16,555 bases of DNA from Candidatus Stramentimicrobium fermentans (GTDB taxonomy: Bacteria; Atribacterota; Phoenicimicrobiia; Phoenicimicrobiales; Stramentimicrobiaceae), in the NCBI GenBank assembly GCA_012520575.1, contig JAAYOB010000024.1:1-16555 (forward strand). Reading direction: 5' to 3'. The notes beneath the pieces are model-generated. The model did not search any database and had not been told where the DNA came from. It was given only the letters and a program-made list of their open reading frames with translations. The position numbers and the translations under genes were made by a program. Every line of letters begins with the position of its first letter. Position 1 is the first letter of the stretch. Positions 6,696 to 13,945 of this stretch are shown here, in pieces.

Positions 6696-7520
6696 ATGTC
6701 AAAAATAAAATTGAGTTATGTTGTTGCGACACCTGAACTGGCTATAAATGAAAATGTTACAGCTTATCAAGGAAAACTAGAAGAAGCATTTGAAAAACTT
6801 AAAATGCTCGGATATGACGGGGCAGAATTGATGCTCATTGATCCTAAGCGTTTAGAGTTGCAAGAAATTTTGAATTTATCTAAAAAATATGGAATAGAGA
6901 TACCTGTGATATGCACAGGAGAAGTTTTTGGACAAGAACACCTTTCGTTTATGGATCCAGATAAAAAGGTCAGAAATAATGCAATCGAGAGAATGAAAGA
7001 AATTATTGATTTTGCAGAACCGTTTGAAGCTCACGTCAATGTTGGTAGGCTTAGGGGCCGTTTTTACCCTGAAATACCTAAAGAAGAATCCCTAAGTTGG
7101 TTATACTCAGCTTTTGAACAGATTACCGATTATGCATCAGATAGAAATGTTTTTATAATTTTAGAGCCGATACCATACATCTTTTGTAACAATATCAACT
7201 CTACACAAGATGGCATAGAAGTCATTAAAAAAGTTAATAAAGATAATTTTAAACTTATGATTGATCTTATTAGTGTACACCTGGAAGATAAATCAATGGA
7301 AAGAAGCTTTAAAGAGGCCACACCTTATTTGAAACATATTCATATTTGTGATTCAAACCGATTAGCCCCGGGGTATGGGAACTTTGATTTTCAAAAAATT
7401 GTTTCTATAATAAAAAGCATAAACTACAGTGGCTACTTGTCCGTTGAGATAAAGCAATTCCCCGACAGAGATGTAATTCTAAAAGAGAGCATAGAATTAA
7501 TTAAACCGTTAATAAAATAA
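6696..7520 (+). CDS. Sugar phosphate isomerase/epimerase-like TIM-barrel enzyme (AP_endonuc_2 family)
   Basis: Encodes 274 residues, standard for the xylose-isomerase-like TIM-barrel superfamily. The expected metal ligands line up: E157 in IILEPIPY, D190 in MIDLISVH, H216 and D219 in KHIHICDSNR, and E251 in YLSVEIKQF. The early block MLGYDGAELML (about 37-47) is the usual second-strand signature. Relatives include hydroxypyruvate isomerase, ketose 3-epimerases, L-xylulose-5-phosphate 3-epimerase and some sugar-acid decarboxylases, so the reaction cannot be chosen from sequence. It lies 64 bases after tctA, with a modest AGGAAA before the ATG, and probably belongs to the same unit. Together with the upstream aldolase and transketolase it suggests catabolism of a sugar or sugar acid brought in by the TTT transporter. 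Confidence 0.88.
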   Translation: MSKIKLSYVVATPELAINENVTAYQGKLEEAFEKLKMLGYDGAELMLIDPKRLELQEILNLSKKYGIEIPVICTGEVFGQEHLSFMDPDKKVRNNAIERMKEIIDFAEPFEAHVNVGRLRGRFYPEIPKEESLSWLYSAFEQITDYASDRNVFIILEPIPYIFCNNINSTQDGIEVIKKVNKDNFKLMIDLISVHLEDKSMERSFKEATPYLKHIHICDSNRLAPGYGNFDFQKIVSIIKSINYSGYLSVEIKQFPDRDVILKESIELIKPLIK

Positions 7521-7797
7521 CATACATAATAAAACTTTATAACTCTTACGCGTGTTTATTAACAGAAAATGAAGTTGATGTAGTTTCAATTATGATAATA
7601 TATTATTATATTAATATACAAGAAATTTTAAAAATCATAGACTTCATATGATAGAAATTTTTGCTACTGACAATTATACTCTACTTGTCTTACAGAACAT
7701 AATTCATGATGAGGGGGGGGTGATTGGGTAGAATAAAACAAGCTATTTTTTAATTTCAATAAGCCAAAACATATTATTAAAAGGAGGATTATTTAAG
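7521..7797 (+). other. Intergenic region before livK with AT palindrome and G8 tract
   Basis: No gene is seen in these 277 bases. They hold an AT palindrome, TAATATA (7596-7602) and TATATTA (7607-7613) around TTAT, in a very AT-rich block where the livK promoter may lie (TTGATG at 7575-7580 is a possible -35). A run of eight G (7713-7720) follows and merges into an orphan Shine-Dalgarno-like GGGGGGTGAT without a good start codon. The real livK ribosome binding site, AAGGAGG, lies about 12 bases before ATG 7798. No terminator for the preceding gene is evident. Confidence 0.5.
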
Positions 7798-8928
7798 ATG
7801 TTATTTGGCAAAAGAATTACAAAACTTATAACAATAACAGTATTAACACTACTTGTAGTCGTTAGTTCTGCTGGAGCTGCAACATTTAAGCTCGGGGGTT
7901 TAGCAAACCTTAAAAGTGGCTATGGACAATCAATGGTTAGCGGTACCGCGTTAGCTATAAAAGAGATTAACGCAGCTGGTGGAGTTGATGGGGTAACGTT
8001 TTCGATTGATTGGCAGGATACCGAATCAAGTGCTGCTACCGGAAGAATGGCAGTACAAAAACTTATTTTTGATACCAAAATTGATGCTTTAATAGGCTGC
8101 CATGGCAGTACAGTTGTGCTGGCAGTTGAAGGATTAATTGCTGAAAATGAAATTGTTGAAATGGCAATGGGCAGTGCCTCCCAAGTTACCCAACTAGGCA
8201 ATCCTTGGTTGTTTAGAGTTAGGGAAGATGATGCCCTCACCGCAAAAGTGCTCGCCAATTTTACTGTTAATGAATTAGGATTAACCAAGATTGCAATTTT
8301 TCATATGTCGGAGCAATATGGAGTGGGCGGCAAAGATAATACGGTTGCAGCGTTAGCGGAATATGGTGTTGAACCTGTTGCAATAGAAGCACATAATCAG
8401 GGCGATGTTGACTTTTCTAGCCAGTTATTAAATATCAGACAGTCCGGTGCTGAAGCTATGATACTGTATTCCGGAATTCCTGATATTGGTATTTTGATTA
8501 AGCAAGCAAGGCAGCTTATACCCGGAATAGAAATTCTTAGCAGCAGCGTAGGAGCTACCGCACCCGCAATGGATGTTGCAGGTGAAGCAGGGAATGGTGT
8601 TTATGCTGTTGTTTCTTATAGTGAAGATAATCCAGATGAGAAGGTTCAAAAGTTTGTTCAAGCTCATGTTGAAGAATTTGGAGTGAAGCCATATGACTTT
8701 TTTGATCCTTTGGCATATGATGCTGTATACTTGCTTGCAGAGGCGATAAAAATTGCCGGTAGTACTGATCATGCTGCAGTACGAGATGCCCTTCATGAAA
8801 TACAAGGCTATAAAGGAGCTACCGGCTTGGAGTATTATGTCCAACCTAATGGGGAAACAATCAACGAATTACTGTTAATTCAAATTCAAGACGGTAAACA
8901 TCAAGTTGTTGATACCATCAAAGGCTAA
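7798..8928 (+). CDS. livK: Branched-chain amino acid-type ABC transporter substrate-binding protein (LivK-like)
   Basis: Encodes 376 residues, the normal length of periplasmic-binding fold type I proteins of the LivK family. Residues 1-27 are a signal peptide with a basic start, a long hydrophobic core and the cleavage-like SSAGA; there is no lipobox cysteine. The mature start (FKLGGLANLKSGYGQSMVSG, 30-49), then ALAIKEINAAGGVDGV and the VQKLIFDTKIDALIGCHGS region, are characteristic. It should trap a ligand outside the inner membrane for LivHMGF. The family binds amino acids but also amides, urea and aromatic acids, and the hydrolase genes downstream hint at an amide-type ligand. AAGGAGG precedes the ATG. 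A strong terminator directly follows, which would make this protein in excess of the membrane components. Confidence 0.93.
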   Translation: MLFGKRITKLITITVLTLLVVVSSAGAATFKLGGLANLKSGYGQSMVSGTALAIKEINAAGGVDGVTFSIDWQDTESSAATGRMAVQKLIFDTKIDALIGCHGSTVVLAVEGLIAENEIVEMAMGSASQVTQLGNPWLFRVREDDALTAKVLANFTVNELGLTKIAIFHMSEQYGVGGKDNTVAALAEYGVEPVAIEAHNQGDVDFSSQLLNIRQSGAEAMILYSGIPDIGILIKQARQLIPGIEILSSSVGATAPAMDVAGEAGNGVYAVVSYSEDNPDEKVQKFVQAHVEEFGVKPYDFFDPLAYDAVYLLAEAIKIAGSTDHAAVRDALHEIQGYKGATGLEYYVQPNGETINELLLIQIQDGKHQVVDTIKG

Positions 8929-8931
8929 TTT

Positions 8932-8982
8932 AATAAAGGGTGAGGGAGTAATTTTGGCTCCCTCACCCTTTATTTATTTTTT
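8932..8982 (+). terminator. Intrinsic terminator/attenuator between livK and livH
   Basis: A perfect 17-base stem is formed by AATAAAGGGTGAGGGAG (8932-8948) and CTCCCTCACCCTTTATT (8958-8974) around a nine-base loop, followed by a T-rich run ending in six T (8977-8982). This is a textbook factor-independent terminator. It starts three bases after the livK stop and ends 18 bases before livH, and no promoter is visible in between. It therefore most likely acts as a partial terminator, letting livK be made in large excess over the permease genes. Confidence 0.92.
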
Positions 8983-9000
8983 AAAACAACGAGGAATATT

Positions 9001-9885
9001 ATGGATATACAGATAGTAATGCAGCAAGTTATTTCTGGGTTGGCAATTGGATGTATCTACGGATTGATTGCATTAGGTTATAGTTTAATATTTAATGCAG
9101 TCGATGTTGTTAACCTTGCCCAGGGCTCATTCGTAATGGTTGGTGCATTTGTCTATGGGGCTTCATTTGTGAGATCATACGGTTGGCCGGCATTTCCTGC
9201 TTTTGCGGGCTTAATTATTGTCATGGCTGTATTCGGAATGGTTTGTGAGTTTTTTTTCTATCGCCCTCTTAGATACGCCCATGTTCGTACTAAACTGGTT
9301 GCTTTATTAGCGTTAAGCATGCTTTTAAATAATTTGGCTTTAATCATTTGGGGACCATATCCCATGGGATTAGAAGGTCCCTTCGGCACGAAGGTACTGT
9401 CAATTAAGGGAGCAACTATCCTCTACCAAAATATTTACATTATTGCCATTACAATACTCCTTCTTATATTGCAGTTCTACATCTTTTTTCACACAACCTT
9501 GGGAAAAGTTCTTCGAGCTGTAGCTCAAGATAAAGATACCGCTTCCCTTATGGGGATTGAGGCTAACCAAGCGGTTTCTTTTACCTTTGCCTATAGTTCA
9601 ATACTGGCTGGTATAGCAGGTATGCTCATAGCTCCCGTCTTCACAATCGGGACAGGATTATCCCAATTAGGATTTATGGGTTTTGGGGCTTGCATAATCG
9701 GTTCTTTCACAAATGTTTCCGGAGCCTTAATAGGGGGGATTATACTTGGTCTTTTCGAAATGTTTAGCGCTAGCTATATCTCATCTTTATACAAATCAGC
9801 AATTGTTTATCTTTTGATAATTGCGTTCTTATTGATGCGTCCACAGGGCTTGCTTGGTAAAAAGGAAGAAGTAAGTGGACTGTAA
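9001..9885 (+). CDS. livH: Branched-chain amino acid-type ABC transporter permease (LivH-like)
   Basis: Encodes 294 residues with about eight hydrophobic segments, typical of LivH. The first helices carry VISGLAIGCIYGLIALGYSL, followed by NLAQGSFVMVGAF, both hallmark LivH blocks. The cytoplasmic coupling region includes LGKVLRAVAQDKDTASLMGI, and the protein ends with the family motif LLMRPQGLLGKK. LivH forms the inner-membrane channel with LivM. GAGG lies just before the ATG. The gene follows the livK terminator and begins the tight block livHMGF. A complete gene with no oddities visible. Confidence 0.95.
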   Translation: MDIQIVMQQVISGLAIGCIYGLIALGYSLIFNAVDVVNLAQGSFVMVGAFVYGASFVRSYGWPAFPAFAGLIIVMAVFGMVCEFFFYRPLRYAHVRTKLVALLALSMLLNNLALIIWGPYPMGLEGPFGTKVLSIKGATILYQNIYIIAITILLLILQFYIFFHTTLGKVLRAVAQDKDTASLMGIEANQAVSFTFAYSSILAGIAGMLIAPVFTIGTGLSQLGFMGFGACIIGSFTNVSGALIGGIILGLFEMFSASYISSLYKSAIVYLLIIAFLLMRPQGLLGKKEEVSGL

Positions 9886-9925
9886 AAAGGATTGTTAAAG
9901 TAATCTATAAGGAGGAATATAAAAC

Positions 9926-10909
9926 ATGTTTAAAAAAGAACGCAATATTGCTCTAGCGATAATTTTTTTGATTTTAATTATTACTCCAATTTTTGATAGA
10001 GCACCCTACCATATATTTGTATTAAATATGGTTGCTATAAATATTATATTAGTCATGGCTTTAAACTTCATTTTGGGATTTGCCGGCCAAGTTTTTTTAG
10101 GAACTGTAGGGTTTTATGCTATCGCATGCTACTCTACTTCTTTGCTAACAGTTAACTATGGTCTCTCGTTTTGGCAGGCAGTTCCTTTTACAATAATTGT
10201 TACAAGTATTCTTAGTTTAATTTTGGGGTTACCGACATTAAAATTAAAAGGATTTTATCTAGCCCTCATGTCTTCAGGCTTCATATATATAGTGTTAGAT
10301 ATTTTAAGAAACTGGAAATCTTTCACTGGCGGTGTCTGGGGGATAATGGGAATACCCAGACCGTTTATTGGAACAACCCTTGTTAGATCCGACTTGCATT
10401 TTTATTTCATTGCAATTACCATCACATTGTGCCTGGCTATTTTTGCTGTATTAATTGAGGATTCCAAATTTGGTCGGGCTTTTAAGGCAGTTCGGGATGA
10501 CCAGTTGAGCTCTGAGATGTTAGGAATAAATTCTCATATGACAAAAGTGTTAGCTTTTGTAATGTGCGGTATTTATACTGGATTTGCCGGCAGTCTCTTT
10601 GCAAGTTTACAGGGATTTGTCAGTCCGGAGATGTATACCTTTGAGTTAAATGCAACGTACATGTGCATGTTGGTAGTCGGGGGACTAGGTTCTGTACCAG
10701 GTGCCGTTTTGGGGGCCACTGTCTTAACTATAACTACCGAATTATTACGATTTCTCAGAGAAAAATACCTTACCTTCTATGCATTATTAATTATTATTGT
10801 TCTTATTTACATGCCGGGAGGCATTATTACTTATGTTTACCAAATAATAGGCAGATTGTTTTCTCTAAAGAATAAGCCTTCACAAAAGGAGGAGATAAAT
10901 GTCAGATGA
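9926..10909 (+). CDS. livM: Branched-chain amino acid-type ABC transporter permease (LivM-like)
   Basis: Encodes 327 residues, hydrophobic throughout, partner of LivH. Family landmarks are the early NFILGFAGQVFLGTVGFYAI region (LivM blocks resemble 'G..GQ.SLG...F'), LGLPTLKLKGFYLALMS, FGRAFKAVRDDQLSSEMLGI and MLVVGGLGSVPGAVLGA near the end. A strong AAGGAGGA lies about 10 bases before the ATG. It lies 40 bases after livH, and its last 11 bases overlap the start of livG, so translation of the two is probably coupled. The C-terminal tail after the last helix is short and basic. Confidence 0.95.
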   Translation: MFKKERNIALAIIFLILIITPIFDRAPYHIFVLNMVAINIILVMALNFILGFAGQVFLGTVGFYAIACYSTSLLTVNYGLSFWQAVPFTIIVTSILSLILGLPTLKLKGFYLALMSSGFIYIVLDILRNWKSFTGGVWGIMGIPRPFIGTTLVRSDLHFYFIAITITLCLAIFAVLIEDSKFGRAFKAVRDDQLSSEMLGINSHMTKVLAFVMCGIYTGFAGSLFASLQGFVSPEMYTFELNATYMCMLVVGGLGSVPGAVLGATVLTITTELLRFLREKYLTFYALLIIIVLIYMPGGIITYVYQIIGRLFSLKNKPSQKEEINVR

Positions 10910-11687
10910 TATAATTTTAGATGTAAAAGATATAGGCCTCCATTTTGGTGGAGTAAAAGCCGTGGATGGTTTGAGCTTTTCAATCAAGAAAAACCAGATC
11001 CATGCCTTAATTGGCCCTAATGGCTCTGGAAAAACAACAACTCTCAACCTCATTACGGGGGTTTATCAACCCCAATGGGGTGAAGCAAATTTCGATGGAA
11101 AAAACATTTCCAGGATGCCAAGAGCAGACATTGCCAAAATTGGAATTACTAGAACTTTTCAAAATCTACGTATTTATAATACGCTAACCGTTTTAGAGCA
11201 TGTTTTGGTTGGTGATTATATAAATAGCAATACAGGTTTTTTTAGTAGTGTTTTTAAATTACCTGCAGGTAGATTGGATGAAAAAAGAGCCGTAAGTAAG
11301 AGTATGGAACTCTTAGAAAAGGTTGGGCTAGCAGATAAAGCCCATTCCTTGGCAACAAGCCTTTCTTATGGACAAAGGCGATTACTGGAAATTGGTCGAG
11401 CACTTGCGGTAAAGCCAAAATTGCTATTTCTTGATGAACCGGCTGCCGGCATGTCCAGTAACGAAATTGAGCAGCTTATTGAATTGCTGAGATTGCTCAA
11501 GAAAGAAGGCATGACCATAATGATTATTGAACACCGTATGAAATTAGTAATGAATGTAGCTGATTGGATAGTTGTACTTAATTATGGTAAAAAAATTGCT
11601 GAAGGCACTGCAGAGGAAATACAGAATCATGAAGAAGTAATAGAAGCGTATCTAGGCAAAAGCCACCAAAAGATAAGTGTAGCGTAG
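10899..11687 (+). CDS. livG: Branched-chain amino acid-type ABC transporter ATPase (LivG-like)
   Basis: Encodes 262 residues, a complete ABC ATPase. Visible motifs are Walker A GPNGSGKTT (39-47), Q-loop FQN (Q88), the signature LSYGQRR (155-161), Walker B LLFLDE (175-180) and the switch histidine in IIEHRM (H212). The segment AGRLDEKRAVSKSMELL after the Q-loop is the insertion that separates LivG from LivF. It powers import through LivHM as a heterodimer with LivF. The ATG lies inside the end of livM, with AAGGAGG (10886-10892) ahead of it. The final tail NHEEVIEAYLGK is typical of LivG. Confidence 0.96.
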   Translation: MSDDIILDVKDIGLHFGGVKAVDGLSFSIKKNQIHALIGPNGSGKTTTLNLITGVYQPQWGEANFDGKNISRMPRADIAKIGITRTFQNLRIYNTLTVLEHVLVGDYINSNTGFFSSVFKLPAGRLDEKRAVSKSMELLEKVGLADKAHSLATSLSYGQRRLLEIGRALAVKPKLLFLDEPAAGMSSNEIEQLIELLRLLKKEGMTIMIIEHRMKLVMNVADWIVVLNYGKKIAEGTAEEIQNHEEVIEAYLGKSHQKISVA

Positions 11688-11715
11688 TATAAGAAAGGGA
11701 AAGGAGTTTATATTA

Positions 11716-12423
11716 ATGCTAAAATTGGAAAATACTTGTGCTTATTATGGTCAAATTCAAGCTCTTCATGATATTAGTATAGAGGTTAAAAAAGGTGAAA
11801 TAGTATGTTTGATTGGTGCTAATGGAGCTGGGAAGACAACTACCATAAATACTATAACCGGATTTTTAAGAAGCTGTTCAGGAACAATTTCTTATTTGGA
11901 TCAAAATATCAGAGGCATGAGTATGTCCGCTATCGTTAAAAAGGGCATTTCATGTGTTCCTGAAGGAAGGCGCATTTTCCCAAAAATGACGGTAATGGAG
12001 AATCTGGAATTAGGGGCATATGTGCATAAAAAAGATTACTCCGGAACAAAGAACATTTTGGAAAAGATATGGGAAATGTTTCCTGTTTTGTATGAAAGGA
12101 AAAAACAGCTTGGTGGTACTCTAAGTGGCGGAGAGCAGCAGATGCTGGCAATAGCTAGAGCAATGATGAGCCGGCCAAAATTAATTCTTATGGATGAGCC
12201 TTCAATGGGTTTAGCGCCTATAATAGTTGAGCAAACATTTAAGTCAATTCTTAAAATTAAGGAAGAAGGCACCACAATTTTATTGGCAGAACAAAATGCA
12301 CAAATGGCTTTTGAAATTTCAGATCGTGCATACTTGCTTCAGACGGGAAATGTTGTTATGAGTGGTCCACCTTCTGAACTAGCATGCGATCCTCAGGTTC
12401 AGCAAACTTATTTAGGCGGGTAA
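11716..12423 (+). CDS. livF: Branched-chain amino acid-type ABC transporter ATPase (LivF-like)
   Basis: Encodes 235 residues, the usual LivF length. Motifs are Walker A GANGAGKTT (34-42), VPEGRRIFPKMTVMENL (81-97, a LivF hallmark), the signature LSGGEQQ (136-142), Walker B LILMDE (156-161) and AEQN (191-194) at the switch position. LivF proteins normally carry the EQN form there instead of histidine, so this is not a defect. It completes the importer. It lies 28 bases after livG with an AAAGGAG ribosome binding site, and 58 bases before the hydrolase genes, with no terminator between, so importer and hydrolases are probably one unit. Confidence 0.96.
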   Translation: MLKLENTCAYYGQIQALHDISIEVKKGEIVCLIGANGAGKTTTINTITGFLRSCSGTISYLDQNIRGMSMSAIVKKGISCVPEGRRIFPKMTVMENLELGAYVHKKDYSGTKNILEKIWEMFPVLYERKKQLGGTLSGGEQQMLAIARAMMSRPKLILMDEPSMGLAPIIVEQTFKSILKIKEEGTTILLAEQNAQMAFEISDRAYLLQTGNVVMSGPPSELACDPQVQQTYLGG

Positions 12424-12481
12424 ATACTATTTTGTTTAATATATAAATTAAATTCATTAGATTTAAAGGAGAATAAGAGAA

Positions 12482-13138
12482 ATGAATAACATGGTAGATT
12501 TGTTTAATAAAGCACGCATAGTAGATCTTTCTGAGAGGTTAGTTCCCGGAGAATATGACCGGAGACTGGAGATACGGCCTTTTAAAATATATGCTGGTGA
12601 AATCATGCATGATGTAGATATGATGAGTCATATAGGCACCCATGTGGAAGGCCCAAGTCATTACATTACGCCTTGTTTTAATAAAGATTCGAAGGACATT
12701 AGCGACTTACCCATACAAAAATTTTTAGGTGAAGGTATCTTTGCAGACCTCTCCGGTTTAGGACCCAAAGAAGCAATAAGTAGTAAATTTCTTAAAGAAA
12801 TTGGAGTAAAGAAAGATGATATAGTTATAATGGGTAATAGCAAATATATGGAAGAAGATAGAAATTATCTCGCGGCTGAAGCAGCAAAATGGATGGCAGA
12901 AATAGAAATCAAAATGTTGGGAATGGACCAAACTTTTCGAATTGAAGAAATATCCAGGCCATTAGATCAGATGTTTACTCACCGCTATTTATTGGAAAAA
13001 GATATACCAATCATAGAACGAATGACTAATTTATCAGACTTAAGGCAGAGACGATTCTTTTTTATAGGTATTCCAGTAGCGATTGTTGGATTGGACTCAT
13101 TTCCCATCAGGGCAATTGCTCTAGAAAATGTTATATAA
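12482..13138 (+). CDS. Cyclase-family metal-dependent hydrolase (kynurenine formamidase/isatin hydrolase superfamily)
   Basis: Encodes 218 residues, a usual length for this family. Near the N-terminus, VDLSERLVPGEY is followed by the metal-binding motif HIGTHVEGPSH at 50-60 (H50, H54, E56, H60). The family pattern is HxGTHxDxPxH; here the acidic position is Glu, not Asp. LGMDQT and the closing IVGLDSFPIRAIALEN resemble the family's C-terminal half. Known members hydrolyse amide bonds (arylformamide, isatin) using Zn or Mn. The first ATG is favoured by AAAGGAG 10 bases before it; a second ATG lies at 12491. The next gene overlaps its end by 11 bases if the ATG at 13128 is used. Placed after livF, it probably acts in the cytoplasm on the imported compound. 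The substrate is unknown. Confidence 0.82.
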   Translation: MNNMVDLFNKARIVDLSERLVPGEYDRRLEIRPFKIYAGEIMHDVDMMSHIGTHVEGPSHYITPCFNKDSKDISDLPIQKFLGEGIFADLSGLGPKEAISSKFLKEIGVKKDDIVIMGNSKYMEEDRNYLAAEAAKWMAEIEIKMLGMDQTFRIEEISRPLDQMFTHRYLLEKDIPIIERMTNLSDLRQRRFFFIGIPVAIVGLDSFPIRAIALENVI

Positions 13139-13814
13139 GGGTTTAAATAATTTGAATAAAAGAATCGGTCTAATCCATAGTAATAGAATTGCTATGGAGG
13201 TTCTGAATAAAGAAATTATTGCTAACTTAAAAGGTATAGATATCCTTAACTTTCTCGATGAGAGTATAGTGGTTGAGATAAGAAAGTCCGAAGGGATAAA
13301 CCCATTAGTGAAATCCAAATTTACTAGGATGGTTCAATCAGCTATTGAGACTTCAGTCGATTTGATTTTGGTTAGTTGTTCAAGTATTTCTTCTTTAACT
13401 CATAGTATGCCGGCTAATATATCGGTGCCGATAATTAATGTTTATGAATTGTTTTTTAAAGAGATGGTTAAAGGAGAATCACGTTTTTTAATCCTTGGAA
13501 CCGGCTCTTCAGCTATTGAAGCAGTAAAAAACGGCCTGGAAACAGAGAGTAGCAATACAAAAACAAAACCACTGATAAAGACAATTAACTGTATGCAAAA
13601 TCGTGAAAAGAAATTCCTTACTGGCTCTGATGAATACTATCAAAACATCGCTTTATCCATAGAAGATATATTATGTGAACAAAATTTCGATAAAGTGTTA
13701 TTGGCACAATTATCAATAATCCCTTCCATTAAATTTTTAAGAAAAGATTTACAAAAGAGAATCTTTAATGCAATTCCATTTGCAATCAAACATATTAAAA
13801 GAGTGCTTTACTAA
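13128..13814 (+). CDS. Asp/Glu/hydantoin racemase-family protein
   Basis: Encodes 228 residues from ATG 13128. From TTG 13152, which has AAGGG about 10 bases upstream, it would be 220 residues and begin MNKRIGLIHS, the usual start of this family. That start is the better candidate. The first active-site block LILVSCSSIS holds C84 (numbered from the ATG); VPIINVYE and FLILGTGSSAIEA follow as in the family. The second block, KVLLAQLSIIPS (189-200), has Gln194 where two-cysteine racemases have Cys. Members include aspartate, glutamate and hydantoin racemases, maleate isomerase and arylmalonate decarboxylase. A single-cysteine form may be a decarboxylase, isomerase or one-base enzyme instead of a racemase. 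It overlaps or abuts the cyclase-family gene, so the two are surely co-expressed. Confidence 0.75.
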   Translation: MLYKGLNNLNKRIGLIHSNRIAMEVLNKEIIANLKGIDILNFLDESIVVEIRKSEGINPLVKSKFTRMVQSAIETSVDLILVSCSSISSLTHSMPANISVPIINVYELFFKEMVKGESRFLILGTGSSAIEAVKNGLETESSNTKTKPLIKTINCMQNREKKFLTGSDEYYQNIALSIEDILCEQNFDKVLLAQLSIIPSIKFLRKDLQKRIFNAIPFAIKHIKRVLY

Positions 13815-13945
13815 CTGTGTTTTAATTGATAGGTAAAGATAAGATACATTTAGATAATATTGATTGATATGATTTGAGTAGATAATTGCTGAAATATTAA
13901 AAGTAAATTAATGCATTCGAAATTTTTATAATTGAGAGGTAAAAA
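13815..13945 (+). other. AT-rich gap before the M20 hydrolase gene
   Basis: These 131 bases carry no gene and no terminator. Promoter-like pairs (for example TTGATA 13826-13831 with TAGATA 13851-13856, spacing 19) are weak, so a separate promoter for the last two genes is possible but not supported. GAGAGG lies about 8 bases before ATG 13946. Confidence 0.35.

Noticed and set aside
7596-7613. AT palindrome before livK as a specific operator
   Set aside because: All 18 bases are A or T inside a very AT-rich block, so symmetry of this size can arise by chance. It is only mentioned in the gap entry.
7724-7753. Nine-codon TTG leader frame after the G8 tract
   Set aside because: The start lies too close to the purine-rich site and the peptide has no run of regulatory codons, so a leader peptide cannot be claimed.
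10663-10875. A 70-codon open frame on the + strand within livM
   Set aside because: It overlaps the conserved C-terminal region of the permease in another frame and has no ribosome binding site or known motif.
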